Assembly (NCBI RefSeq): GCF_020099275.1
Contig: NZ_CP083646.1
Coordinates: 372,001 to 436,000 of the forward strand
DNA: 64,000 nucleotides
From: Corynebacterium falsenii
GTDB lineage: Bacteria; Actinomycetota; Actinomycetes; Mycobacteriales; Mycobacteriaceae
Direction of reading: 5' to 3'
In this document: piece after piece, positions 1-8,036 of the stretch
Numbering within the stretch: position 1 is the first letter of the stretch
How the letters are laid out: each line of letters starts with the position of its first letter
Notes under the pieces: model-generated
Seen by the model: the letters and a program-made list of their open reading frames with translations, nothing else
Database searches by the model: none
What the model was told of the DNA's origin: nothing
Program-made: the position numbers and the translations under genes

Positions 1-1328
1 GTGTCGTGGCCCGGCACAGCCATGATCGCGCCGGTGCCGTAGCCGGTCAGCACGTAATCAGCGATGAAGATCGGCACCTGTGCGCCGTTGACCGGGTTGA
101 TGGCATAAGCGCCGGTGAATACGCCGGTCTTGTCCTTGTTTTCCTGCCGCTCCAAGTCGGACTTTGCGGCAATGTCCGCGCGGTAGGCCGCCACGGCCTC
201 GGCGGGGGTTGCCTTACCGTAGGTCCACCGCTCGTCGATCCCCTCGTAAGCCGCGGCAGCGGAATTGTCGGCGGTGGAGCCCGTAGCGGCGTCGGATACC
301 AACACATCAACGAGCTCATGCTCCGGAGCCAAAACCACATACGTGGCGCCGAACAGCGTGTCCGGGCGGGTAGTGAACACGCGGATCTCGTTGCCACCGG
401 GGGCGGCGAAGGCCACCTCGGCACCGCGGGAGCGGCCGATCCAGTTGCGCTGCATGGACTTCACCTTGTCCGGCCAGTCCAGATACTCCAGGTCGTCGAT
501 CAGGCGGTCGGAGTAGGCGGTGATGCGCATCATCCACTGCTGCAGATTCTTGCGGAACACGGGGAAGTTGCCGCGCTCAGAGCGGCCATCGGCGGTGACC
601 TCCTCGTTGGCCAACACCGTGCCCAGACCCGGGCACCAGTTCACCGTGGAGTTGGAGCGATACACCAAGCGGTAGCCATCCAGAATCTCCTGCTTCTCAG
701 CTGCGGTGAGCTCAGCCCAGTCAGCGCGCTCGGCGGCCAGCTTCTCCTCGAGCTCAGCGATGGGGCGGGCCGCACCCTTTCCATCGGCGGGGTTGGTGGC
801 CTCGGGATCGAACCAAGAGTTGAAGATCTGCAGGAAGATCCACTGCGTCCAGCGGTAAAAGTCAGTGTCAGTGGTGGCGATGGCGCGGCGCTTATCGTGG
901 CCCAGACCCAGGCGGCCGAGCTGGCGCTCCATGTTGTCGATGTTCGCCTGGGTCGTGGTGCGCGGGTGCGTTCCGGTCTGCACGGCGTACTGCTCCGCGG
1001 GCAGGCCGAAGGCATCGTAGCCCAGGGTGTGCAGCACGTTCGCGCCCTTCATGCGGTGGAAACGGGCGAACACGTCCGTAGCGATGTAGCCCAGCGGGTG
1101 GCCCACGTGCAGACCCACGCCGGAGGGGTAGGGGAACATGTCCTGGATGAACTTACGATCCGTGGGGAGTTCCTGGCCCTCGACGTGCAGGGAGCCCACT
1201 GGGTTGGGGGCGTTGAATGTGCCGTTCGTTGCCCAGTACTCCTGCCACCGCTTTTCAATATCGGCGGCGAGTTCCGGGGTGTAGCGGTACGGGGTCTCTG
1301 CCGAGGGGTTTGTTCCAGGATTCGTCAT
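1..1328 (-). CDS. leuS: Leucyl-tRNA synthetase, N-terminal part (runs off the window)
   Basis: Class I aminoacyl-tRNA synthetase that charges tRNA-Leu in the cytoplasm. The ATG lies at 1328-1326 and about 442 residues are visible before the window edge. The class I HIGH signature appears as HVGH near residues 74-77, within a conserved [16 protein letters not shown] segment. The NWCP motif and the start of the CP1 editing domain ([12 protein letters not shown]) follow. The KMSKS loop and anticodon-binding part lie outside the window. The long open frame on the opposite strand here is a shadow of this gene. Family assignment is secure from the motifs. Confidence 0.97.
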   Translation of the reverse strand, partial: MTNPGTNPSAETPYRYTPELAADIEKRWQEYWATNGTFNAPNPVGSLHVEGQELPTDRKFIQDMFPYPSGVGLHVGHPLGYIATDVFARFHRMKGANVLHTLGYDAFGLPAEQYAVQTGTHPRTTTQANIDNMERQLGRLGLGHDKRRAIATTDTDFYRWTQWIFLQIFNSWFDPEATNPADGKGAARPIAELEEKLAAERADWAELTAAEKQEILDGYRLVYRSNSTVNWCPGLGTVLANEEVTADGRSERGNFPVFRKNLQQWMMRITAYSDRLIDDLEYLDWPDKVKSMQRNWIGRSRGAEVAFAAPGGNEIRVFTTRPDTLFGATYVVLAPEHELVDVLVSDAATGSTADNSAAAAYEGIDERWTYGKATPAEAVAAYRADIAAKSDLERQENKDKTGVFTGAYAINPVNGAQVPIFIADYVLTGYGTGAIMAVPGHD

Positions 1329-1446
1329 GTGTCCTAAGTGTAGTAGGCGCTGGGACGGCGAGTTATTCCACCAGTAGCTTTCGCGGCCGTATCGCTGGTT
1401 GGTGCTGGTTGGTGTTGCTGGTTGTGGTGGGAATAGACTGGTGAGC

Positions 1447-2058
1447 ATGATCGTGCTGAGCGTTATCCTGTGCATTATCGGCCTGGCAATCCTGGTGGTG
1501 GGTGTGTTGGCGTTGACCAACAAATTGCCTGGTAACTCGGTGGTGGGGCTGCGGATCCCGGAGGTCCGCCAATCGCAGGAGAACTGGACGTTGGCACACC
1601 GCATCGCCGGGCCGGGGTGGATTGGTTCCGGTCTGGTGATGTTGTTGGGCGCTTTGGTGAGCTCGTCGGCCTCGGGGTGGATGTGGCTGGTTGTCGCAAT
1701 GTTGGTGGTGGGCTCGCTGGTCCTTGCCGGTATCGGCTCGGCCATGGCGGCTCACGCTCTTGCCCAGGTCGACGCCGCCAGGCAGCGCGAAGAGCAGGCC
1801 AATTCATCGTGCTGTAGCGCGGGCGCTGCCGGCCAGGAGGATGCCGGCGCTGCCGGCGGGTGCTGTAGCTCTGCGGACGGCGAGCCCACTGCGGAGCAGT
1901 GCGCCAGCGGTCAGGCGTGCGGCAGCTGCTCACTCAATGGTGCCTGCGAGGGCGGGGGAGCGGCCTTCGACGCCCGCAATACCAGCGCACAACGGACGAG
2001 CCCTGCGGTGGATGTAGATGCTGCGCGACGGGCGGTTGAGGCGCAGGACCAGCGTTAG
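1447..2058 (+). CDS. SdpI-family membrane protein with Cys-rich C-terminal tail
   Basis: Protein of 203 residues with three predicted hydrophobic segments in the first 105 residues. The sequence between them ([27 protein letters not shown]) is typical of the SdpI/YhfL family, whose founding member gives immunity to the Bacillus SdpC toxin; most actinobacterial members have no known role. The second half is unusual: eight cysteines between residues 122 and 167, in CC, CC and CxxC-like groupings, in a Gly/Ala-rich setting. An in-frame GTG at 1441 is an alternative start. It is monocistronic, between divergent leuS and the downstream kinase. Function of the Cys tail is unknown; metal or redox chemistry is only a guess. 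Confidence 0.75.
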   Translation: MIVLSVILCIIGLAILVVGVLALTNKLPGNSVVGLRIPEVRQSQENWTLAHRIAGPGWIGSGLVMLLGALVSSSASGWMWLVVAMLVVGSLVLAGIGSAMAAHALAQVDAARQREEQANSSCCSAGAAGQEDAGAAGGCCSSADGEPTAEQCASGQACGSCSLNGACEGGGAAFDARNTSAQRTSPAVDVDAARRAVEAQDQR

Positions 2059-2111
2059 GGGAGTAGGCGCCCTACCTCCAGACCCGCGGACCCCTAGTAC
2101 CCTCGGGAAGC

Positions 2112-3038
2112 ATGAGAGACTCTAACGCCACCGTTGTCGTTTCGGGCACCGTCAACATTGACACTTTCGTGGGTGTCGATAATTTCCCCCATCCCGGCGA
2201 AACCGTCATCGGCACCCGAGGAATCGAAGGCCTCGGCGGCAAAGGCGCCAACCAAGCCGCTGCCTGTGCTCACATGGGCGTGCGCACCGTTTTGCTCTCT
2301 GCCGTGGGGCAGGATTCCCAGGGCGAGCTCGCCATCACCGAGCTGAAGCGCCACGGCGTCAACACTGAGCACGTCGCGGAAACGCGCCAGCCCACCGGCC
2401 AGGCGTTCATCATGAACGACAGCTCTGGGGAGAACATCATCATCGTCACCTCCGGGGCCAATCAGCTCGTCAGCCCAGCCCAGCAGCGCGAGACCGTGGA
2501 CACCCTGCGCTCCCAAGGGCCCGTCCCGGTGGTCCTCGCCCAAGGCGAGCTCACCCCCGAGCACAGCGCCGAGCTGCCCAAACTCGTCCGTGGCACGGAC
2601 ACTCGCCTGGTTCTCAACCTCGCCCCCGTGACCACCCGCGATCCCGATCTGCTCGCCGCTGCAGACCCGCTAATCCTCAACGAGGGCGAGGCCGCGGACG
2701 TTCTTGACGTGCCACGTTCCACCCCGCGCGAGGAGATCTTCGATCTGCTCCGCCCCATCGCCCGCTCCGTCGTCGTCACCCTCGGCGCGGAGGGTGCTGT
2801 CATTCTTTCGGGCGACGCCACCCTGCGCGTCCCCGCCGTCCGGGTTCCGTCGGTCGTGGACACAACCGGTGCTGGGGATGCCTTCTGCGGCACCCTCGCC
2901 GCGGCTCTCGCGCAAGGCGAAGACTTGGAAAACGCCTGCAAACTCGGCACCGCCGCGGGAGCACTAGCGACACAGAAGAAGGGCGCAGCGGGCAGCTACG
3001 CCTCCGAAGTGGAGGTTCGCGCCCTCGCTGAGGAATAG
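2112..3038 (+). CDS. rbsK: Ribokinase-type PfkB-family sugar kinase
   Basis: Cytoplasmic ATP-dependent sugar kinase of 308 residues, the normal size for ribokinase. The N-terminal PfkB signature (GLGGKGANQAAACAHMG) is near residues 40-56 and the C-terminal signature DTTGAGDAFCG, carrying the catalytic Asp, is near residue 250. The overall pattern is closest to RbsK, which makes ribose 5-phosphate. No rbs transporter or repressor sits beside it, so another sugar substrate is possible. The ATG at 2112 follows a short leader, and the next gene starts 42 bp downstream, so the two may be cotranscribed. Confidence 0.85.
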   Translation: MRDSNATVVVSGTVNIDTFVGVDNFPHPGETVIGTRGIEGLGGKGANQAAACAHMGVRTVLLSAVGQDSQGELAITELKRHGVNTEHVAETRQPTGQAFIMNDSSGENIIIVTSGANQLVSPAQQRETVDTLRSQGPVPVVLAQGELTPEHSAELPKLVRGTDTRLVLNLAPVTTRDPDLLAAADPLILNEGEAADVLDVPRSTPREEIFDLLRPIARSVVVTLGAEGAVILSGDATLRVPAVRVPSVVDTTGAGDAFCGTLAAALAQGEDLENACKLGTAAGALATQKKGAAGSYASEVEVRALAEE

Positions 3039-3080
3039 CGAACCCTTTACCCACCCCCCAATCCCCGCGAGAGGACTCCC

Positions 3081-4160
3081 ATGGATTCAGGCAAGACTGA
3101 CAACACTGACAACACTGGCAGCACTGGCAACACCGGCGACACCGGCACGACGATGCGCGCGGTCGTCTCACGCGCCGGTGGGTCACTGGGGACCCCCGGC
3201 TCCCTGGTGGATGCCACCGTGGATGCACCCGGCAGGCCTACGGGGCGGGATCTGCATGTTGGCGTCGAAGCGATATCGGTGAACCCGGTGGACACGAAAA
3301 CGCGCAGGAAAGACAACCCGGACGGCACGGACCGGATCCTCGGATGGGACGCGGTGGCAACGGTGCTCGCCGTGGGCGACAGCGCTGAAGGATTCGCGCC
3401 TGGCGACCGCGTGTACTACGCCGGGTCAATCGCGCGCGCCGGAAGCTATGCGCAACAACAGCTCGTCGACTCGGCACTCGTCAGCCCGGCCCCGACCACG
3501 CTGAGCAACGAGGAGGCGGCGGCGCTACCGCTCACCAGCCTCACCGCATGGGAAGCACTGTTCGACAAGTTCCAGGTCGGTGCGGACAGCCGCGGAACAC
3601 TACTGGTCATCGGCGGCGCCGGGGGAGTGGGGTCGATCCTCATCCAACTCGCTAAAGAACTCACGCAGCTGACGGTGATCGCCACGGCCTCGCGCGAGGA
3701 ATCGGCAGCGTGGGTGACAGAGATGGGCGCGGACGTAGTGGTGAACCACCACGATGCCGACGTGATTGACCAGATCCTCGCCCACGCACCCGGCGGGGTG
3801 GACTACGCCTTCAGTGCGCACAGCGAAGGCAAGACAGAGTTCTTTAGCCAGGTCATGCGCGCATTCGGACAGATTGTTTCCATCGATACGGCCAGCGACC
3901 TAGATCTGTTTGCCCTGAAGAACAAGGCCATCACGTGGCACTGGGAGTACATGTTCGCCCGGGCGTTACACGACTACCACCCCGAGGAGCAAGGGCAAGC
4001 GCTGCGCCGGATCGCGGAGCTTGTGGACGCCGGCAGGTTGCGCACAACGCTGCGGCGTTCGGTGGAGCCCATCAACGCGGACACGATCCGCGCCGCCCAT
4101 GCCGAGCTGGAAGACGGGCACGTGATGGGCAAGATCGTGCTGAATGGATGGGATAGTTAA
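3081..4160 (+). CDS. Zinc-type alcohol dehydrogenase-like / quinone reductase family oxidoreductase
   Basis: Medium-chain dehydrogenase/reductase of 359 residues. After the N-terminus come the GroES-like fold (ISVNPVDTKTR, WDAVATV) and a Rossmann domain with the nucleotide-binding GGAGGVGS motif near residue 180. It resembles the zinc-binding-dehydrogenase-like family that lacks the catalytic zinc and reduces quinones or enals with NADPH. The first 24 residues are a low-complexity Thr/Asn/Gly/Asp run encoded by 9-bp near-repeats. A good ribosome site (AGAGGA) five bases before the ATG at 3081 supports translation of this tail, although the conserved fold begins at Met25 (3153). Substrate unknown. 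Confidence 0.8.
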   Translation: MDSGKTDNTDNTGSTGNTGDTGTTMRAVVSRAGGSLGTPGSLVDATVDAPGRPTGRDLHVGVEAISVNPVDTKTRRKDNPDGTDRILGWDAVATVLAVGDSAEGFAPGDRVYYAGSIARAGSYAQQQLVDSALVSPAPTTLSNEEAAALPLTSLTAWEALFDKFQVGADSRGTLLVIGGAGGVGSILIQLAKELTQLTVIATASREESAAWVTEMGADVVVNHHDADVIDQILAHAPGGVDYAFSAHSEGKTEFFSQVMRAFGQIVSIDTASDLDLFALKNKAITWHWEYMFARALHDYHPEEQGQALRRIAELVDAGRLRTTLRRSVEPINADTIRAAHAELEDGHVMGKIVLNGWDS

Positions 4161-4172
4161 ACGCTCAGCGGG

Positions 4173-4871
4173 TTACTCGGGGCGGTCGGCGGCCTCGAGG
4201 GCATCGCGGAGCTCATCCTCCGTGGCGGGGTGACCCGGGCCCATGTCCAACAGGGATGTGGGGTTCGTACCCGGCTGGATGTACGGCTTACCGTAGGCTG
4301 GCTGGCCATTATCGAAGCGCCAGCCTTCCGAGAGGTCACCGGCATCGTAGGTGCCGTAACCAATGGAGTCCAGGAACTCGCTGACCTGCTTCTTTGCGTC
4401 AGCGTCGTTTCCAGCAATCACGAGGGACGTGCGCTGACCGTCACCGGCCGGGCGAGCCAACTCGCCGAGGTGGGCGAAGTTGATGTTGTTGAAAGCCTTC
4501 ACGACCTTGGCCTCCGGCACCCGATCTTGGAGGATCTGGGAGGTAGTGATCTGGCGCTTATCGAGCTTGTCGATGAAACCATCCCGCTGCTCGTAGTAAT
4601 TGCTGGTATCGATCACGGTCTTGCCCTTCAACGGCTCTACCGGAATATCGTCCAGGGCACCGAGGGGAACGGTGACCACCACGATGTCGCCAGCTTCGGC
4701 GGCTTCCTCGCGGGTGGCTGCGCGAGCCCGCGGCCCGAGCGCTGCCACGATAGGAAGCAGGGTCTTGGGGTCGCGCGAATTGCTCAGAACAACGTTGTGA
4801 CCAGCCTGAACGGATAGGCGGGCGACGGTGGAGCCAATCAGGCCGGCTCCAATGAAACCAATGGTGCTCAT
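4173..4871 (-). CDS. NADP-binding oxidoreductase of the F420-dependent NADP reductase family
   Basis: Protein of 232 residues with an N-terminal Rossmann motif (GFIGAGLIGS) and an NADP-type SNSRDP loop, followed by VVVTVPLGAL and a VKAFNN segment typical of the F420_oxidored family. Corynebacteria are not known to make coenzyme F420, so the name is by domain only; such proteins probably use another electron partner. The start ATG at 4871 has a GAGGAAT ribosome site six bases upstream. It converges tail to tail with the preceding oxidoreductase gene, 12 bp away. A GATGACC/GGTCATC inverted repeat (4916-4932) lies in its upstream region. Confidence 0.8.
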   Translation of the reverse strand: MSTIGFIGAGLIGSTVARLSVQAGHNVVLSNSRDPKTLLPIVAALGPRARAATREEAAEAGDIVVVTVPLGALDDIPVEPLKGKTVIDTSNYYEQRDGFIDKLDKRQITTSQILQDRVPEAKVVKAFNNINFAHLGELARPAGDGQRTSLVIAGNDADAKKQVSEFLDSIGYGTYDAGDLSEGWRFDNGQPAYGKPYIQPGTNPTSLLDMGPGHPATEDELRDALEAADRPE

Positions 4872-5204
4872 GTATATTCCTCAATTCTCAGACAGCGAGC
4901 CCTCAGGTGAACAGTGATGACCGAGGGTCATCGCTAACCACCCTTAACGATCGGCGCTCACTGTGCCGTGGTGGATATGTGGAGGCTTCGGCGTTGCAGA
5001 GGTCTCCCTAGGGCAAAGCGCTTGCTTCACCCTGCCCCATACCCAACGGCTGCGGTGCGGGGATTATTCCGGGATGGGTGCGCGGAATAAGCGCTCTGCG
5101 GAATGTGTTGAACAGGTGTGGAAAGACGGCTGATGGCGATGACAACACTCCTCTCGCTATCGGCCGCAACGTCTCGCACTATCACCCTCAAGGAGTCTTC
5201 TGAC
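4872..5204. other. Divergent intergenic region with two inverted repeats
   Basis: This 333-bp stretch separates the divergent oxidoreductase and doxX genes. No credible coding region was seen. It holds a 7-bp inverted repeat GATGACC-3-GGTCATC (4916-4932), an 8-bp inverted repeat TTATTCCG-11-CGGAATAA (5064-5090), and a SigH-type promoter overlapping the second arm (listed separately). Confidence 0.6.
5084..5112 (+). promoter_or_regulatory. Candidate SigH-type promoter upstream of doxX
   Basis: A -35 element GGAATA (5084-5089), a 16-bp spacer and a -10 element TGTTGAA (5106-5112) match the corynebacterial SigH consensus (GGAATA, 16-20 bp, C/T-GTT-A/G-AA). The expected transcription start is near 5118, about 85 bases before the doxX ATG. 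This is a pattern match only. Confidence 0.55.
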
Positions 5205-5681
5205 ATGTCCCTCACACGCAAGGCACTGAGCAAAAACGCTCGCACCAAACTCGCCCAAGCGAAGGATCTCTACCTCGGCGCAGCGCCCAAGGCCACGACC
5301 TCCCAGACCGTCGCCCGCCTGGCCTTGGGCGGCATGATGACGTTCGCCGGAGTGTCTCACCTGACGTTCAACCGCGAGGAGTTCCAGGCTCAGGTTCCCG
5401 ATTGGTTCCCGATGGATGAGGACCCCGTGGTGTTGGGCTCCGGAGTGGCCGAGATTGGTCTGGGTCTGGCGCTGCTCACGCTGCCCCAACACCGCAGGGC
5501 CGTGGGTACGGCGTTGGCTGCCTTCTACGCGGCCATTTTCCCGGGCAACATTGCGCAGTATACGGAGCGCAAGAACGGCTTCGGCTTGGATACGGATGGT
5601 AAGCGCCTTGGTCGACTGTTCGGCCAGCCCGCGTTGATCGCGGCTGCACTGTGGGCTGGGGGTCTGCCCGAAAAGAAGTAG
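5205..5681 (+). CDS. DoxX-family membrane protein
   Basis: Integral membrane protein of 158 residues. The central motif LALGGMMTFAGVSHLTF and the following helices, together with FPGNIAQY and NGFGLDTDGKRLGRLFGQP, fit the DoxX/DUF4870-like small membrane family, some members of which pair with redox enzymes or thiosulfate and glutathione defence. Start chosen at 5205 because AAGGAG lies nine bases upstream. A leaderless GTG at 5118 would add 29 residues and coincides with the predicted SigH transcription start. Its promoter suggests induction by thiol or oxidative stress. Exact activity unknown. Confidence 0.75.
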   Translation: MSLTRKALSKNARTKLAQAKDLYLGAAPKATTSQTVARLALGGMMTFAGVSHLTFNREEFQAQVPDWFPMDEDPVVLGSGVAEIGLGLALLTLPQHRRAVGTALAAFYAAIFPGNIAQYTERKNGFGLDTDGKRLGRLFGQPALIAAALWAGGLPEKK

Positions 5682-5733
5682 TTTCTTATGATTACTTCAG
5701 GAACCATGTAGCTTCTTGCACAAGGACTCGGGG

Positions 5734-5815
5734 GTGCTCGGTGGGGTAATAGGGCTAGGCAACGAACCAGCAGCCTATTCACAAATCCATCCGAGCACGT
5801 CAATCCCTTTTTTTT
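5734..5815 (+). terminator. Extended hairpin plus U-tract after doxX
   Basis: Outer stem GTGCTCGG (5734-5741) pairs with CCGAGCAC (5791-5798). Inner complementary segments (AATAGGGCT with AGCCTATT; TGGGGT with ATCCA) can stack inside, and eight T residues (5808-5815) follow nine bases later. This looks like an elaborate intrinsic terminator or structured 3' RNA between doxX and the iron operon. By eye only; no folding was run. Confidence 0.4.
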
Positions 5816-5837
5816 GGCCTCACGCGGACAACTAACA

Positions 5838-5900
5838 TTAGGCACACTTTAGTTTAGTAAAGCGTTGCTTAACTTACGGTTGCCTTACTTTAAAAATGTG
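5838..5900 (+). promoter_or_regulatory. AT-rich, DtxR-like control region of the iron uptake operon
   Basis: An AT-rich block just before the lipoprotein gene contains TTAG and CTTAAC/CTTAC half-sites, including GTAAAGC-3-GCTTAAC (5857-5873), reminiscent of degenerate DtxR operators. DtxR represses siderophore uptake genes in corynebacteria when iron is sufficient. The match to the 19-bp consensus is poor, so this is inference from context. Confidence 0.3.
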
Positions 5901-5977
5901 GATAGCCTGTGACTTCAGCATCCCCACGCCGGGACGCCAACCTGAAACCCATTCCACACAAGATCGAGAGCCGAGGC

Positions 5978-7009
5978 ATGAAGCTATCCAAGATTGCGGC
6001 AGTAGTGACCGTCGCAGGCCTGACCCTCACCGCGTGCGGTGACAACAACGGATCTACCAACAACGACGGATCCTCCCAGTCTGCATCGACAGACTCCACG
6101 AATTCCGCAAGCAGCGACAAGAAGACAGTCACCGTGGAAGACAACTACGGTGAAGTCACTATCCCTGTCCCAGTTGAACGCGTAGCCTCCACGGACAATC
6201 GGACCTTCCAGGTCTTGGAACAGTGGAAAATTCCACTCGTAGCTGCACCGAAGAAGCTCATTCCCAAGACTGTCACGGCATACAACGGGGACGATGTCGC
6301 CGACATGGGTATGCACCGCGATCCGAACCTTGAGGCTCTGGTAGCCGCCAAGCCCGATCTCATCATTTCCGGCCAGCGGTTTTCCCAGTACTACGAGGAG
6401 ATGAAGAAGCTTAATCCCGGGGTTCCCATCGTGGACTTCGAGCCCCGCGACGATAAGGACTTCTTCTCCGAGATGAAGCGTGAGGTCCTCCAGCTGGGCA
6501 AGGTCTTTAACAAGGAAAAGGATGCCGACCAACTCGTCAACGACTTCGACAAGGCAGCGGAGCGCGCCAAGAAGGCCTACCAAGACCATGGCGATGGCAA
6601 GGACACCGTCATGGCAGTCAACGTCTCCGGTGGCGATATCGGTTACATCGCGCCAGGGGTTGGCCGCACGTTCGGCCCCGTCTTTGATCTGCTGGGGCTC
6701 AAGCCGGCCCTCAAGGTAGATAAGCCCTCCAGCAACCACGAAGGCGATGACATCTCGGTGGAGGCCATCGCCGATTCCAACCCGGACTGGATCTTCGTCA
6801 TGGACCGCGATGGCGCCATCAACGCCGATAAGCCGGACTACAAGGAGGCCTCCAGTGTCATTGCAGATTCCGAGGCTCTCAAGAACGTCACTGCGGTGAA
6901 GGACAAGCACCTGGTGTACGCACCAAAGGACACGTACATCAACGAGTCCATCATCACGTACACCACCATCCTCAACAACATTGCCGATGCCTTCAACAAT
7001 CAGCAGTAA
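5978..7009 (+). CDS. Iron-siderophore ABC transporter substrate-binding lipoprotein
   Basis: Surface-anchored solute-binding protein of 343 residues. A signal peptide ends in the lipobox LTAC with the lipidated Cys at residue 20, followed by an Asn/Ser-rich linker and a periplasmic-binding fold of the FecB/FepB type (VPVERVASTD near the start, PNLEALVAAKPDLIISG in the middle). The start at 5978 places the signal peptide correctly; an upstream GTG at 5909 would add 23 unconvincing residues. It is the first gene of an operon with two FecCD permeases and an ATPase. Ligand unknown: siderophore or haem. Confidence 0.9.
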   Translation: MKLSKIAAVVTVAGLTLTACGDNNGSTNNDGSSQSASTDSTNSASSDKKTVTVEDNYGEVTIPVPVERVASTDNRTFQVLEQWKIPLVAAPKKLIPKTVTAYNGDDVADMGMHRDPNLEALVAAKPDLIISGQRFSQYYEEMKKLNPGVPIVDFEPRDDKDFFSEMKREVLQLGKVFNKEKDADQLVNDFDKAAERAKKAYQDHGDGKDTVMAVNVSGGDIGYIAPGVGRTFGPVFDLLGLKPALKVDKPSSNHEGDDISVEAIADSNPDWIFVMDRDGAINADKPDYKEASSVIADSEALKNVTAVKDKHLVYAPKDTYINESIITYTTILNNIADAFNNQQ

Positions 7010-7028
7010 GCAGCACTGATCAGCACTG

Positions 7029-8036
7029 ATGCCTACCATCACAACCACGCCACCGGCCCCGCGCGCTCGCACGCGGGGCCGGTTGGTCACGCCTGGACTT
7101 ATTGTCGCCACCCTGATCGTCATTGGGCTCCTCGCCCTATCGCTCATGGTCGGCGAGTACGACATTTTCACCGCTAACGGGTTCTCCAAAGACGGCGGCC
7201 ACATGTTCGCCACCACTCGCGTTCCGCGCACCATCGCGTTGGTCCTCTCCGGCGCGGCAATGGCGATGAGTGGCCTGGTCATGCAGCTGCTCACCCAAAA
7301 CCGTTTCGTGGAGCCCACAACGACGGGCACCACGGAGTGGGCCAGCTTGGGGTTGTTGCTGTGCATCATCGTCTTCCCACACTCGAGCATCCTGCTGCGC
7401 ATGGTGGTCGCGGTGGTCTTCTCTTTCATCGGCACGATGGTGTTCTTCGGTTTCCTGCGCAGAGTTAGCCTGCGCCAGTCCCTGGTGGTCCCGATCATCG
7501 GCATCATGCTGGGCGCGGTCGTGAGTGCAATCACGACGTTCATCGCTCTCGAAGCCGATGCCCTACAGACCTTGAGCATCTGGTTCCAAGGCAGCTTCAC
7601 CTCTGTGTATAAGGGTCAGTACGAAGTCCTCTGGGTCGTCCTTGCCGTGGTCGTAGCCGTGGCCATTGGTGCTGATCATTTCACCACGGCCGGTTTGGGC
7701 GAGGACATGGCTACGGCGCTGGGCGTGAATTACAACCGCCTGGTCCTCATCGGCACTGGCCTGATCGCACTTGCTACGGGTGTGGTCACGGTGGTCGTCG
7801 GAAATCTTCCGTTCTTGGGCCTGATCGTGCCCAATCTCGTGTCGCTCATCCGCGGCGATGATCTTCGCAGCAATCTGCCGTGGGTGTGCTTGACGGGCAT
7901 TGGCCTGGTCACGGCATGTGATCTGATTGCCCGCACCATCATTTCCCCGTTCGAGATTCCCGTCGCCGTTGTGCTGGGCATGGTTGGCGCCGTGTTCTTC
8001 GTGATCATGATTGTGAGGTACTCCCGTGGGCATTAG
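7029..8036 (+). CDS. FecCD-type siderophore ABC permease, subunit 1
   Basis: Polytopic inner-membrane permease of 335 residues, the usual size for FecCD proteins, with about nine hydrophobic segments. Family features include TRVPRTIALVLSGAAMAMSGLVMQLLTQN near residues 59-85 and a GNLPFLGLIVPNLVSLIRGDD segment near residue 260 that contacts the ATPase. It lies 19 bp after the binding lipoprotein and overlaps the next permease by 11 bp, so translation is probably coupled. Imports the ligand captured by the lipoprotein. Confidence 0.9.
   Translation: MPTITTTPPAPRARTRGRLVTPGLIVATLIVIGLLALSLMVGEYDIFTANGFSKDGGHMFATTRVPRTIALVLSGAAMAMSGLVMQLLTQNRFVEPTTTGTTEWASLGLLLCIIVFPHSSILLRMVVAVVFSFIGTMVFFGFLRRVSLRQSLVVPIIGIMLGAVVSAITTFIALEADALQTLSIWFQGSFTSVYKGQYEVLWVVLAVVVAVAIGADHFTTAGLGEDMATALGVNYNRLVLIGTGLIALATGVVTVVVGNLPFLGLIVPNLVSLIRGDDLRSNLPWVCLTGIGLVTACDLIARTIISPFEIPVAVVLGMVGAVFFVIMIVRYSRGH

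Noticed and set aside
6..1337. Long rightward open frame (443 codons) over leuS
   Set aside because: Opposite-strand shadow of leuS: the leftward frame has clear synthetase motifs and the rightward one has none.
5984..7600. Leftward 538-codon open frame over the iron operon
   Set aside because: Spans two real rightward genes with lipobox and permease features; no family motif of its own.
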